Below are positions 25,122-37,359 of a stretch of 64,000 nt of DNA, piece after piece. The position numbers and the translations under genes were made by a program. Numbering within the stretch: the first letter of the stretch is position 1; every line of letters begins with the position of its first letter. The notes under the pieces were generated by a model. The model made no database searches, was not told the origin of the DNA, and saw nothing but the letters and a program-made list of their open reading frames with translations. The DNA is taken from the NCBI GenBank assembly GCA_037892935.1, contig JAYXKI010000003.1, positions 2,046,001 to 2,110,000 of the forward strand. The letters run 5' to 3'. This DNA comes from Phlebopus portentosus. Taxonomy: Eukaryota > Basidiomycota > Agaricomycetes > Boletales > Boletinellaceae.

Positions 25122-25261
25122 CGTGGTGGCATGAGTATGAGTCGATCGAAAAGAATGAATGACGCGCCCACAGGTGATTTACAACAACTCTAGTCTAGAC
25201 TTTCAAGTCACCCCGAAAACAACACGAACGGCTTCGCGTCTTCTCTTAATCTCAACCCACC
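25122..25261. promoter_or_regulatory. 140-bp bidirectional promoter between the small gene and VID27
   Basis: Two divergent start codons are 140 bp apart, so both promoters must overlap here. No TATA box is evident. Inferred from layout. Confidence 0.5.
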
Positions 25262-28149
25262 ATGAACATCGTCGGCCGCAGTACGTACTCGCATAGTTCA
25301 CGTCTTCGTGTCTAATAATTCATCATATTGTAGTATTCGGCTTTGGAGCTTCATTACGTGCGCATATATTCCTCTTGCCTTCTGAAACCCCAACGGATCT
25401 GAGATTACATACATAGAGGGCTCTGACACGCCAGAACTCGTCAAGATCCCTTCTGGGCAGCTTTACCTCGCTCGCCCAGGAGGGATTCGTAGTTCGCGCG
25501 AATGCATGTACGTGTGATTTGTTGCTGGAATTTTTTGGAAATGTCTCTGACTTGACTGGGCTCGCTCATTGCGTTACGGCAGTTATAATGACGCGATGGC
25601 CACGGTGCGCAAGGCACCATCCGTCGAGCACAACTTTCAGCTTGTCATTACACGTGTGTTTGAAGAAGGGGAGGAGGATATTCTTGAGGATGAAGACGAG
25701 AGTGCGTGTACATTATCTATACCCGATGCGAGACACGCCATGGTTGACTACAATTGAAATATATAGATGACGAATTGGTCTTTCTCATCTCGACCGAGCT
25801 CGAGTTCCGCACGGGCGAGTACGAGGGCGAGCCGACGCTCATCTGGAGAGATCTCGACGGTGACGTAGACGAGACATATCAGTTCGTGGCGGCCGGCGCG
25901 AACTTAGCCACCGTCGAGCTCTTCGTCCACTGCGTCTATCGCGCGATGTACGAGCGCAAGTACAAGCAAAGCTCCGATAAGGCGTCACCTACTGATTTAC
26001 AGGAGTTCGTGTGGAAGTGCGTAGGCGTGTTTCTTCCTTACAGACATTTGGAAATTCACTTTGGTTTATTACGGCTATTGTGTTGCCAGGGCACCGGAAA
26101 AGAAGCAGGGAAAGCTATCAAAAGCCAAGGGCAGGGCTTCTGAAGATGGCTCAACTTTGACCAGCGCCATGAACAAGCTGTCCGTTGAAGCTGACTCTCA
26201 AGCCTCAACATCTCAGCTTGAGTCTGCGACGAAGGCAACGTTACCCCCCATAATTAGCAAGCCAGCAGAGCTGTACCTTTGGGACCAGGATGATGGACAT
26301 TTCCTGAAACAGGCGGATATCCACAGTAGCATCGTTAAAAAGTCTGTCTCGTCCTTTGACTACCTCGTCACGGCTATGACGCTCGAGGGTCAGCAATTGT
26401 TTGCTCACAAGCTGACGTCGGATCTGAATGCGCGTTGGAGTTCGAAGCTGGCTAGTTGTACTTGGAATCATACCAGCACGGGCGGTGTTCTTAGCAGCTG
26501 GTGTTTCAAGTTCGAGGCGTTGGATGACTTTAGGGAGTTCCAGGAGGCGTGGGGTAGTTGTTTGTATGAATCGCTCAATCAAGCTAGCTGGGCAAAGGCA
26601 AAGGTCCGTGTTCATGTCCGAATGATAATGATTATTTACTGAATCTCTCGCGCAACAGGGAGATGAACAGCAGTATATATTGAGCTCTTACGATAATGAT
26701 GTCGAGATGCAGGATGTCGACGACGACGAGGAAGATGAAGTTGAGGGTGCACTTGAAGCAGGTGAGATTGTTTCGAAGGGATTTTGTTCTTATCTTACAA
26801 TTGAGATAGAAGCGAGAGAAGAGTCGGAAGCATCTGAGGATGAGGACGAGGTTGACGAGGCTTTAGGTGTCGCTGGGGATCCTAATGAACGTAACTCTCA
26901 GCTAACCGTCGGACACAAGAACGATAGGACGTTCGTCGTTCGTGGTGACAAGATTGGTGTCTTCAAACATACGGATGAGGGTAAAGTTGAGTATGCGGCA
27001 ACTATTAGGGATCTTGGCTTCAAGAAGATCAAGACGTTCAGACCCAAACATGTAAGTCCGCTCATCACACAGTTCTGTCGGAATTGGGCGTTCATCACTC
27101 TCGAATAGATGATGTTACATGACCAAGATGCAAAGATGATCTTATTGAACGAAAACGCTGAGCATTCTCTCTTTGCCATGGATATCGAGTACGGCAAGAT
27201 CGTCGATGAGTGGAAAGTAGATGATAACATATCAGTCGACCACATCGCTCCAAAGGCCAAATTCTCCCAAATGACCGGAGAACAGACGATCGTCGGTACA
27301 TCGCACAATGCTCTGTTCCGCATTGATCCACGGTTAGGAGGCCGGGGTGGAAACGCGCTGGCGGAGTCGAAGCAATATGCGTCGAAGAATGCGTTCTCGG
27401 GTTTGACGACGACAGCGGCCGGTAAACTTGCGGTTGCGAGCGAGAAAGGTGACATCCGGCTCTTTGACACTGTCGGCAAGATCGCGAAGACTGCTCTACC
27501 CGCGATGGGAGACCCGATATTAGCTATTGATGTTACAGCAGACGGTCGTTGGATCGTCGCAACGTGCAGAACATACTTGCTGGTAATTGATACACTCATC
27601 GGCGCCGGAAAGTATTCAGGCAATTTGGGCTTTGATCGTCCATTCCCTGCGGATGCGAAGCCTCAGCCGAAGCGCTTGCAATTACGCGCGGAGCATGCGG
27701 CTATTATGGGACACGCGGCTTCGTTCACACCTGCGCGATTTAACCAGGGAGAAGGCAAGAATGAGACTTCGATCGTCACGTCTTCAGGACGATATGTTAT
27801 TTCCTGGGATTTCGAGAAGGTCAAGAAGGGCAAACTCGACTCGTACACGATTAAGAAGTGAGTACTTCCTTAGGCTCAAGGAGAAACGATGACGCTGACT
27901 CTGTTCGTGTAGGTATGAGGACGAAGTTGTCCAGGATAACTTCAGGTTTGGCGACGACAAGGAGATTGTACGTATACCGACAATTTGCCTTGATACGTAT
28001 ATTTTGTTCATGGTTATGTTCTTCAGGTTGTTGCTCTGTCGAATGACGTCCTGGCACTCAACAAGAAGAACCTGAAGAGACTTCCTCGCGGTTCGCTCGG
28101 TGGACCATCGAAACAAAGCAGATCGGGCATCGTCAACAGCCCTTACTAG
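25262..28149 (+). CDS. VID27: Vid27-family cytoplasmic protein
   Basis: Vid27 is a conserved fungal and plant protein named for vacuolar import and degradation of gluconeogenic enzymes in yeast; its biochemical role is still poorly known. About nine exons give roughly 740 residues. The N-terminus MNIVGRIFGFGASLQGSDTP is followed by LVKIPSGQLYLARP. A PH-like part includes DDELVFLISTELEFRTG. Two acidic blocks follow (DVDDDEEDEVEG, EDEDEVDEAL). The C-terminal beta-propeller-like VID27 domain begins around LTVGHKNDRTFVVRGDKIGV and runs through IVGTSHNALFRIDPR, KLAVASEKGDIRLFD, ADGRWIVATCRTYLLVID and SSGRYVISWDFEKV. Length and order match the family. The final exons end GIVNSPY. Confidence 0.93.
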
Positions 28150-28574
28150 TCTCTTCGGCCTTTTCTTTTTTTTCTTCATATATATTTTCTACTAGGTCCC
28201 TTCTTACTGTTTTTTTTTGCGTAGCTCCCGAGATGACTACGATTACTGATGAATTTTCGACGTTATTTGTTTTCTAAGTATCCGTGTTAATTCTCTTTTC
28301 CGAAGTACATTATGTTACATGGCCAAAGCTTTGATCATTGTTGTATCCTACTTGCTTACACCCCCTTTTCCCTATGTTTGTGACTTCGAACCTGTTGTGC
28401 CCCGTGCTCCCCTGTATTTGTATCATTTTACTACGATTTTAGGCCGTTGAATGAAATTCGAGTATCGAAGACTAAAAGGCACGTGAGACTCAGTACCGTA
28501 CGTACTGAATTTATTCGGTGAGAACATCTAGGTAGTAACCATACCTCATAATATTCAGTTGGGCAGAGTACACC
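28150..28574. other. Intergenic: VID27 3' flank and AP-1 sigma promoter
   Basis: About 425 bp, T-rich just after the VID27 stop (probable 3' UTR). No other feature seen. Confidence 0.5.
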
Positions 28575-29476
28575 ATGATCGAGTACATCCTACTCGTATC
28601 GCGACAAGGTAAACAACTACATCATACCATTTCAATGTGAAGTTAATGTCCATGTATCGTGTGCTTCTAGGCAAGGTCCGCCTCGCGAAATGGTTCACGA
28701 CTCTCCCGCCCAAGACGAAGGCAAAGATCGTTAAGGACGTAACGCAGCTCGTCCTCGCGCGGCGTACGCGCATGTGTAATTTCCTCGAGTACAAAGGTAC
28801 GTCTGCGGTGTCTATCTTTCATTTCTCTAAGAAAAAACAAATTGAGGGCTGATTGAAATGAAACGTCTGTACAAACTACTTGATGACTCGGTCGAATTCG
28901 AATGGTAGACTCGAAAGTCGTATATCGCCGCTATGCATCGCTGTTCTTCATCACTGGGATCAGTGCAGGAGACAACGAGCTCATCACGCTGGAGATCATA
29001 CATCGTTATGTCGAAGTGTTGGATCGGTATTTCGGGAATGTGCGTCTTGTCTTCCTTTCTTTGAGCTTTGGGGACGTTGCTGAGGAACATTTCTGGCACT
29101 TAGGTCTGCGAGCTTGACCTGTGAGGACTATTACTGTAACTCTAAATCACTGACTGAGTACAGACGATATGTCTTACCCTCAGGATCTTCAACTTCCAGA
29201 AGGCATACGCCGTAAGTGGACATCAGTTTCACCAATCGGTTTCCTTAGCTGAATGCCACCACAAATGCGTAGATCTTGGATGAACTCATCATTGCCGGAG
29301 AACTTCAAGAATCTTCCAAGAAGTCCGTTCTACGAGTTGTACGTCCTACTCTCTTCCCTTGATTCCAATAACCTTTTGACTTACGGACATCGCAGGTGGC
29401 CCAAGCAGACAGCGTGGAAGACCAAGAGAACAGCGAGGACATCGTGGCGCGAATAGGTTCGCGCGCTCTATCTTAG
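28575..29476 (+). CDS. APS1: AP-1 clathrin adaptor sigma subunit
   Basis: The small sigma chain of the AP-1 adaptor, which sorts cargo into clathrin vesicles at the trans-Golgi and endosomes. About 160 residues from six or seven small exons: [19 protein letters not shown], then [69 protein letters not shown] and [18 protein letters not shown]. The RLAKWF and RRTRMCNF motifs favour AP-1 over AP-2 or AP-3 sigma. Length fits the family. An extra Glu/Asp-rich tail ([17 protein letters not shown]) follows the conserved fold. Confidence 0.93.
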
Positions 29477-29800
29477 CTATGTGCACTCGAGATAGAAGTG
29501 TGCTCACAGACATTCTTCTTCCCCCGTTTTCTCTTGGTTATCTGTTTGTTTGCAATGACACGTATACTATTTGCACGGCTCGCCGGACATACTATCACTA
29601 CTTCTTGAAGGACTCACCACCCGATTTGATTGAAGCAGGCAAAGCATTTTAGCAATGTAGAATAATGGATGTAAGCGTTTTTATACATCATGCACATACG
29701 GGTAAGTTATCGGTATCACCCGCTGGTGCGGATATTATGTTGTACGATAGGAGGGTATATGAGAGGGAATACTACAAAAGCATGGAAGAATCGCAAATTT
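29477..29800. other. Convergent 3' ends, no gene
   Basis: About 320 bp between the convergent AP-1 sigma and DUF6697-like genes. T-rich downstream of the adaptin stop. Nothing else recognised. Confidence 0.5.
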
Positions 29801-31961
29801 CTACACCAGGCTGATTTCTGCCTTGACACGCTTCGCTGGCCGACTTCTGGTCCCCCTCGGAACGTAACTAGAGCTTCGCTCGCGGATGTCTTCAAGGTTA
29901 TCAATATCCATCGCGTCGACAGAATCGCCGTCGTCTGATAGCGATGACGATGTATCGACTGAACGTCGGCGCCGATGGCGACTAGTTCTTTTCTTGCTAG
30001 GGGACGCGGATTTCGACTTCCTGGCGGAAACACTTACGATTTGCACGTCTGAATCGGAATCGGAGCTGCTTTCCACCTTGGCTTTTGAGTTACGCTTTCG
30101 TCGCCTTGGTGTTGTAGCTTGCTTTTTACTGGAGGCCGACCAATTCAAAGAGTGCGCATAGAGGCTCTGCTGGAACGCGGCGTCATATCGAACGCATTGC
30201 ATACCCTGCGCATCGATCAGCTAGCAGATATCGGTATCACCGTTCTCATCAGTTTTCGTCAAGTCCTTGAACACAAGTAAGGAAAAGCGCTCACGAGATG
30301 GCCACGATCAAAAGCCGTTTCGATTTCGTCCAGTGAAATATCATCGAGGCGCTTCTTTACTGACATATTAATCTCCATTTTTTTGACTGCCTCTGACTTG
30401 ACTTCCTCGTCCTCTTCAAGACCACGACGCAGGCGTATGTAAGCCCGGTATTTCGTGAATCCTTTGCAAGTTGCGACGTCTCGTATCCACGTCCTTTTAC
30501 ACTAAATACAAGCACAAGTGCGTGTGCTCAGTAGTCTCAGGAATGAAGGAGAAATAATAGAGCTTACTAGTGGTGACTGCTGCCTCCATTCTTCAACTGA
30601 GAGAGGTCTCCCGCCTTTGAACTCGTAGTGACCCAGGTAATGCCATTTATTCGCATCGATTCTGATGAAATATGGGTACACCATTGAATGTTTCTCTCGC
30701 TCCGCGGCACTGAGCCCTCTCCGCGTCAAGCCAAAGAATAACCCGGACTTGCCAGGCAGCTGAGGAGCGAAAGGATTGAAGGAGTAAACCAGACACAAAT
30801 AAGACTTGATTCCGTGCTCTGTGATTTTCTCGGGTCGAGGAGTGGGAAATGTGTCTTGTGGGGACCCGCCTAGCATGTCTGAGATCAGGTACCGACTTAC
30901 GAAGGTATCGCGTACTCGGAGGTCGATTTCGGGGAGAGTTACGTCTTTGAGTCTTATTTGCGTGATGATGTTGTAGACGGTATCCGCGGGGAGAGCAAAA
31001 AGTTCATCTTTCTTTTTGATTTTCTTGAAGATTGGCTGAACGCCATAAATCGTCTCTTCAGCTATGTTATCAGGGTGCGTCGAGTGAAATCTTACATTTT
31101 CTCTTTCTGCCATGAACGCGGCGATATCGTCTTCGGGCTCTTCCTTTCGGACAACCGGCTCGTCGTTAGCAGAACCATGTGCATTTGCAACATCTATGGA
31201 AGGGTCTCGTTTTATCGCGCTTCCCGGACTCTCGGGAGAAGGGGATCTTTGTGCTTCGCCCTGTCGAGCCTGCTCCAGATCAAAAATTGCATGGCTTTCC
31301 TGGCCAACTCGCTACAGAAATCATCGTGACCAATGAATGATATATATTTGCCAAAGCGAAAGGTCGGTGATACCTCCTTCGACTTAATCCACTGTAGATG
31401 TACGCCTTCATTGTCTTCTTCCTTTTTCACCTAGATGAAATAAAACGATGGATACATGAGTCTTATCGTTCCATTAATATCGTAAATGTAAATTAAGGAT
31501 TCTCACACCGTCTGTTCCAAGAGGTTCGCGTTGAACCGAGTATGTATGAACATTATTGATGAGTAAATATCAGTTTATTCCAGATCAAGAGCAGGTAGGG
31601 AAAAGGTAGAGATACCCACGGAAAACTCGGTGTATTCTTTGGGGCAACAGGACGCCTTGCGACGGTGCTTCTTCAGTCTTGACGATGGTACCGCCGGGGA
31701 CTGTTTTTGAGTTTTGATAGAGTGCATCAGTCGATCCTGTCTAAGTATTCTTCCAGGACTGAAGCCGATCCACCCACTCTTCTTGTTGCGAAAGAAGTTA
31801 CGCTCGGCTTCACATCATTGCATTCAGACCTTGTCTGGAAGTTGGACACACACGCATGGGTGAAATAATTAGATATAAGTAAAAATGAAGCATACATCAT
31901 CCCGCTGGTCTAAGAAGCCCTCTGGGAGATCCTGTTCCTCTTTCTTGACCTCCAGGCCCAT
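29801..31961 (-). CDS. Basidiomycete protein with DUF6697-like domain
   Basis: A protein of about 550-600 residues whose central region (PADTVYNIITQIRLKDVTLP ... YLCLVYSFNPFAPQLPGKSG ... SMVYPYFIRIDANKWHYLGH) resembles, from memory, the DUF6697 domain of Agaricomycetes. Function is unknown. Several short EVKKEE/VKKEED/RKEEPEDD motifs look like sumoylation-type sites. The C-terminal tail is basic and Ser-rich (RTSRHRRRRSVDTSSS), suggesting a nuclear protein. Exons 5' of 31430 are uncertain. My preferred join passes through RNFFRNKKSGWIGFSPGRIL and SCCPKEYTEFS, then a 189-nt intron (31431-31619). The start is taken as MGLEVKKEEQDL at 31961, but the frame stays open further upstream. Confidence 0.7.
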
Positions 31962-32557
31962 GACTTCGGACACTTGCAATGTTTGACGCGCTGAGCTTCG
32001 CGAAATGACTGCTGACTCTGAGAATTTACTCACCCGGGCTAAAAAAAAAAAGGCTAGATGCTTTCCGAAGTTACGAAGTGAGAAGCCGCGAGAACTAAGC
32101 ACGTAGTTGACGAAAAGAACGATGCTCGAGAAACGCGAGACCCGACGCGCTTGGATGGAAGCATCTCGGACGGAAATTACCGAGGAAAGGGCTGAAAAGA
32201 AAATGGTCCCCAGCAACCAATTCAAATCGACCGTGTTTCTAGCCTAACTGCTGCTTACTGCCCGTCTATATCCCCGAAAGTCGTTCAAAGGAAAGGCTCT
32301 GCGTGCGCTTGTTCACCATCGCCATCGGAGTTCAACAAGACGAGAAGATCTTCATCAATACAGTCAGATCTCTCGCGAAGAAAAACAAGCGCCGCGTTCC
32401 TTCAAATCGCTTTTTCGATCATGCAACGTGCCCTTAGGCGCCCGTCCCTTTTGCAGTCTGAGGCTCCTCTTCTCACACTCCTCCTCGATCCTTGTATCCT
32501 GCTCGCGTTCTACCTTCACGACCTTTTAACCGAAGTGTTAGGATTTTTGACCGAGTC
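31962..32557. other. Divergent promoter region, contains an A-run
   Basis: About 600 bp between divergent genes; an upstream exon of the DUF6697-like gene may lie within it. A run of A residues sits at about 32041-32051. No RNA gene or repeat element seen. Confidence 0.4.
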
Positions 32558-33520
32558 ATGGGTGACGGAACGAAGTGGGCTCCGGGTACGGCATGTGAGA
32601 TCATACAGTTATCGAGATCTATACCTGCATGGACTGATGTAAGATATGGACATAAAAAGATGGTCCCGTTCTCCCACCGACAGAGGTGAGCGCCGAGAAA
32701 CGTGTTCTCGAATCTACGTAAATCCAGGGATTCAAATGATTGATGTACAAATCAGCTATATCTACTGAACCCGAAGCTCGAACTGCATCCCATCTTGACG
32801 AATTCGTTGAAAAGCTTCCATCTCAACTTTCAACTGCTATCAGGTGAGTCTCATCAAGCTTGTGTTTCTTCGTCTTGCTGAATCTGGGGATGCAAGGGAG
32901 AGCCACTGGATTCAACCCAGAGGACCGTCATCGCGATCTGGAATTCACCGCAAAGAACGAGACGGCTACGTTGCCTCGCGTGACGGAGCTGATCATAATC
33001 GCACGAGAAAGTCCGTGGTGCACGGTCGTGAAGAATCAGCATGGCGTAACTCTTGGTGATATATGCGTGCAGATATGGCGAGAGTGCGTCGTTCTCAAAG
33101 TCTTTTGTCTGATATTTGGCTGATTTGGCGTTTACTCAGTTATGCAGAGCACCCACTAACGGAGGAGGAATTCGCTTCCCTTTCGCCAGCAACGTAAATG
33201 CACAACGAGGCTGTATCAAAATGGAGATGACTCACTGACTGCATCTACAGTCAAGACCGGGTGAAAAGAACGGCATTGGCGAGAGAGACGGGTGGCCAAA
33301 GGTTTGCGAACTGGGCTGCAGCTGACGTCCCAGTCGGTCGATGCAAGCGCATAGGCGAGTACGACATTACTCGGCCCCGGTCAGCAGCATACTCACCAAC
33401 CACCTAGATTGGTTACGCGACCGTATATACTTCGACGGGTTAGAGCGCGATGACGAATTTGCTAAAGCTCGGCTCGGATATGCGGCACCAAACATCTTCA
33501 GGATGTCGCTCATTCCTTGA
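32558..33520 (+). CDS. Basidiomycete protein with DUF6699-like domain
   Basis: A protein of about 200-230 residues. Recognisable DUF6699-type core: LNPKLELHPILTNS, LPRVTELIIIARESPW, GVTLGDICVQIWRE, EHPLTEEEFASL and RCKRIDWLRDRIYFDGLE, ending NIFRMSLIP. Members are numerous in mushroom genomes, and their function is unknown. The upstream exon (MGDGTKWAPGTACEII) and its donor are less certain; a GTAAGA donor after AWTD keeps phase. One intron, 33355-33407, needs a GC donor (GCGAGT) to reach the IDWL frame. Confidence 0.72.
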
Positions 33521-34288
33521 TATACAGGCGTACCACCAGTAACTGGTAATTACGGGAAATTACGCTAGTTTGACCTCTTGTATATCATGATCTGTGATGA
33601 AGAATGAGCCCAGCTCGTCAGCAAACGGTAATTAGAGTGACCCGTGGGTCGGTGTCTAGATCTGAGTGTGCCTCAGGATCACTGATGCCACTGCCGAAAT
33701 GGGGAGCGCCCAGTCCGATACATCATTTTGTTGGGCAAACACACCCCATCACAAGCTGTTTCAACTTTGCATATGCCGATCGAGTCCTCATCGGAAGTTT
33801 CTCGAGCCCCAGTATTCTCGTGCGGCCAAGTTACAAATCAGGCTCATGCATCACGGAAATTTGCACGAGGTTATAACCGCATAGGGCGTTTATATTAGCA
33901 TATAACCAAATATAAGCCCTTTAATCTGACGCAATACTCGGCAAACTTGATATAATACCTTGCGGATTTTTGTGATGTGATTTACCAGCAAGAGAATTAT
34001 TATATTAAGGGAAAGAAGTGAACTAAAGATAAAGTAAAATAATGATAGAACAAAACCAGAAGGCACCGCGGGGCATGTGGCTAAATCTAATGATTACGTA
34101 ATGCCGGTACATACAGTAATGCGTCGGACAAGGTTCAACCAACCAGATCACTTCACGTTCTCACGATGCCATGTCTCTCCTCCTTACCTCTCTCTTACCC
34201 CACTGACTCGTAGCGTGCTTTATAAGGCCCTCGCACGCGTAAGACACACCAAGTCGAACTTGTTCTTACTTGATCCTTTTGGTGCATC
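33521..34288. other. Intergenic region upstream of the aldehyde dehydrogenase
   Basis: About 770 bp, AT-rich from 33880 to 34060. A TATA-like TTTATAAGG lies near 34218, about 70 bp before the next start codon. No gene recognised. Confidence 0.45.
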
Positions 34289-36762
34289 ATGACTTCCGTT
34301 GAGTTGAAGTACGACCCGTTGGAAGAGATTGAGTCGGTATGTGTTCAACTTTGAAAGAAAGGTAATATGTCGTAATTCAACGATATCGTCCAGGTCCATT
34401 CAAGTCTGAGGACTGAGTTTCTCAAATGGAGGACAAGGGACATCGCGTTCCGCAAGCAGCAGCTCTCACAATTGGTATACATGGTCAAGGATAATCTGGA
34501 CAGGTTTCAAGGGGCTCTCAAGCATGATCTAGGCAAGCCGCCGCTTGAAGCTGTCGCGTATGTGCTCCTTTGTTATACGGTATTTGATCGAGTCAAACGA
34601 ACTAATTCTCGCTTTCCAGCTTTGAGCTTGTCATGTGCATGTCCGATGCTACTGAGGCATACAACAAGGTTGAAAAGTGGGCAAAGGTGGAGAGCGCGCC
34701 ATTCCATCTGGATACATTCGCTCTCAGTCCAAAGATTCGCAAAGAACCGAAGGGCGTCATACTCATTATAGGGTAAGCACTTACTATGTTAACTCGTGTC
34801 GTCACTTACGATCTTGACTTGAATCCCAGAGCGTTCAACTATCCTTGTTGGCTCATCCTCGGTCCTTTGGTAAGTGACTACACAAAATTCGATTTGAATT
34901 GTTCGTTAATTTCCTCGCAGTCTGGTGCTATTGCAGCCGGAAACGCTGTAGTAATCAAGCCATCAGAATCTTCGCCCGCGGTCGCTGCGTTACTCGCTGA
35001 GCTGGTCCCGAAATATCTTGATCCGAGTCTGTACCGCGTAGTCAATGGAGCAATTGATCAGATGAAGAAGGTAGTCGGGTATTCTTTTCGGTTACGAGTC
35101 GAAGTTGACTGTTTTCCTTAGCTTCTTGAGTTAAAATGGGATCATAGTACGTCATTTGCAATCTTACCGCTATTCTGAAGCGTGCTGAGATAGAAGCGAA
35201 CTAGTAATGTATACTGGTAAGATGTTCCTTGGACTTTGAGTTACGAGAAACACTGACGTGAAGAACAGGAGGCGGGAAAGTTGGTCGTATTGTCGCAAGT
35301 GCAGCAGCGCGGCACTTGACTCCTGTGACCCTTGAGGTATCTGACTCTTCGTTTTAAGCATAGATTTTTAACTAATGATTTTGTGTTTCTAGCTTGGCGG
35401 TAAGCCTTTCTTACTCGATTCGAATCAGTAACAGTCGTTTATGGATTCTCAGGCAAAAATCCTGTCTTCATCGATCCCAATTATGACCTAGCTCTGGCTG
35501 CAAAGCGAATTGCTTGGGGACGTTGCAGCAACTCTGGACAGGTGAAAATCTAGTTTACATCCGCCCTACACGGTTTGCTAACGAAGCTGAAGACGTGCAC
35601 TGCTCCTGATTATATACTCGTTCCAGAGGAAGCGCAAGACAAACTGGTGGCTGAATTCGACAAAGTGTATGTTACCATCTATCTTGTCACTCATGTACTT
35701 GTGCTGATGCGTGCTTTGGTGCAAATCAAGACTGAAGTCATTCTACCCGGACGGTGCATTGAAATCTGAGTCATATGCACGCATTGCTACAGACGTCCAT
35801 TTCAAGCGCCTCAAGGGAATGCTCGACGGAACAAAAGGCGAAATTGTCATTGGCGGAGAAACGGATGAGAAACAGCGATTCATTGCTCCGACGATAGTGA
35901 AGAATGTCCACCCTGAGGACACGCTAATGGGTCAAGAGATCTTTGGACCTATAATCCCTATTCTTCCCGTAAAGAACGTCGACGAAGCCATCGCTTTCGT
36001 GACGGAGAGGTAGGTCTTTTTCATCATGCAGTCAGTATCTCCATAACGTTACGGTGGCTAGGGACCATCCGTTGGTTTTACATATATTCTCGGATAATGC
36101 GGCGTATAAGAAGAAAGGTGAGGAATTTAATCCCTGTCATTGTGATCAATGAATATCTTTCGTTGACGATGCCGCTCCTTTCCTCAGTTTCGGACAGCAC
36201 CAGAAGTGGGGCCGTGTCCTGTAATGATACCCTTTTACACACAGCTGGTGAGTTCGCGAATCTTACTTGGGTATTGCACGACCATTCTCACCTCCGCTTT
36301 CTAGTTGAGGGTCTTCCATTTGGTGGAGTCGGCGAGAGTGGATGTGGGTATCTTCCGAAAAGATAATACTTGTACTCAACTGAATGGATTTCCTAGATGG
36401 TCAACATACCGGAAAATGGGGATTCGATCAATTCACGCACTTCCGCTCAACTATCGAGTCTCCTAAGATGTAAGTTCATACACTACTTTTCTTCTCTACT
36501 TCGTACTGACGTGCATGACAGATTGGAACTCGTCATGAGCAGCCGTTATCCACCATACACATCGCAAAAAATGAACAAGCTGAACAAACTGCTCGCGCGG
36601 AGCTTGCCGCCGCGCGGCGGGACGAGCGCAGGGTTACTATCTCGCATCCGCGCATGGATACCGTTCCTGTGCGTGCTTGTTGCAGCTGGTTTCACCACTC
36701 GACTGATGCTGAACACTGGTTCTCTGGCATTTGTGCATCGGCTTTTGTCCAGCAGAAAATGA
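34289..36762 (+). CDS. HFD1: Fatty aldehyde dehydrogenase, ALDH3 family, tail-anchored
   Basis: Oxidises long-chain aldehydes (for example hexadecenal from sphingolipid breakdown) to acids with NAD(P)+. About 530 residues in roughly thirteen exons. Motifs in order: EPKGVILIIGAFNYPCWL, AAGNAVVIKPSESSP, the active-site region TLELGGKNPVFID, catalytic Cys in NSGQTCTAPDY, then QEIFGPIIPILPV and GLPFGGVGESGCG. The C-terminus after FRSTIESPKM carries a basic stretch and a hydrophobic segment (IPFLCVLVAAGFTTRLML), typical of membrane-anchored yeast Hfd1 and human ALDH3A2, so it probably sits on ER, mitochondria or lipid droplets. Start ATG 34289 gives MTSVELKYDPLEEIES. Confidence 0.93.
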
Positions 36763-37138
36763 TTACTGTTCTCTGCAACGTAGCGTTCCTTAAAAATCAA
36801 TATTATCGTATGTGTTCTTATACACATCATATGAATCATTTTCTATTATCTTGTATATTTATCCTTACAAAATGTCATGCTACATGCAGCTTCTACCAGT
36901 TGATCAAAGCTCTACACCGACATAAGTCTTGCTTGATTCCACGCTAGAAGCTACCGGCTTACGTCTCACACTCAGAACAATGTTAGAGAGGAATTCAAAT
37001 CTTTATTCACATCTAATCAATGTCTACAGTAGACTCAAAACTATCCTCTCAAATTCCATTCGCTGAAGACCATCTTCCACTGAGTCAAGCGGATGAAGTA
37101 GGAACCTCAGCGAAGGGGAATAGAGAGAAGTGGGGATC
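36763..37138. other. Intergenic: HFD1 3' flank and downstream side of the U2 gene
   Basis: About 375 bp, AT-rich near 36790-36880 (probable 3' UTR). A short open frame at 37020-37235 overlaps the U2 RNA gene and is not a protein gene. Nothing else seen. Confidence 0.5.
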
Positions 37139-37330
37139 CCCCGACGACACAAGCCGATGGTGCAGTAGCAAGGTCATCGCGCCCGCCGAGTTGCAAGCAG
37201 AGCTCAGCGGGATAGGGGCGGCAAAAATTAGATAACCAAAGAATGAGGGCGGTGCCCTCATAATAGTGGTTAAACTATTAAGAACAGATACTACACTTGA
37301 TCTAAGCCAAAAGGCCAGAGTGGTAAGGAT
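37139..37330 (-). ncRNA. U2 spliceosomal snRNA
   Basis: U2 snRNA pairs with the intron branch site in the spliceosome. Read on the minus strand from about 37330: a 5' region followed by the diagnostic GGCCUUUUGGCUUAGAUCAA, then the branch-site recognition element GUGUAGUAUCUGUUCUU, fully conserved. Stem IIa (UAAUAGU/ACUAUUA) and a GGGC-hairpin (GAGGGCACCGCCCUC) follow. An Sm site AAUUUUUG comes next. Two 3' stem-loops close the RNA: CCCGCUGAG/CUCGGCGGG, and a second with loop UUGCUACUGCACC like the U2B''-binding loop IV. A TATA box lies just upstream. The 3' end is estimated from the last stem and may be off by 10-20 nt. Confidence 0.93.
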
Positions 37331-37351
37331 TCACAAGCGCGGGTGTGCAGG

Positions 37352-37359
37352 TTTATATA
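37352..37359 (-). promoter_or_regulatory. TATA box of the U2 snRNA gene
   Basis: On the minus strand TATATAAA lies 22-29 nt upstream of the predicted U2 5' end. Spacing fits an RNA polymerase II core promoter for a snRNA gene. Confidence 0.7.

Noticed and set aside
31640..31740. Frame reading VPGGTIVKTEEAPSQGVLL in the DUF6697-like gene
   Set aside because: It looked protein-like, but no acceptor or donor joins it to the next exon; the neighbouring frame is continuous with upstream coding sequence.
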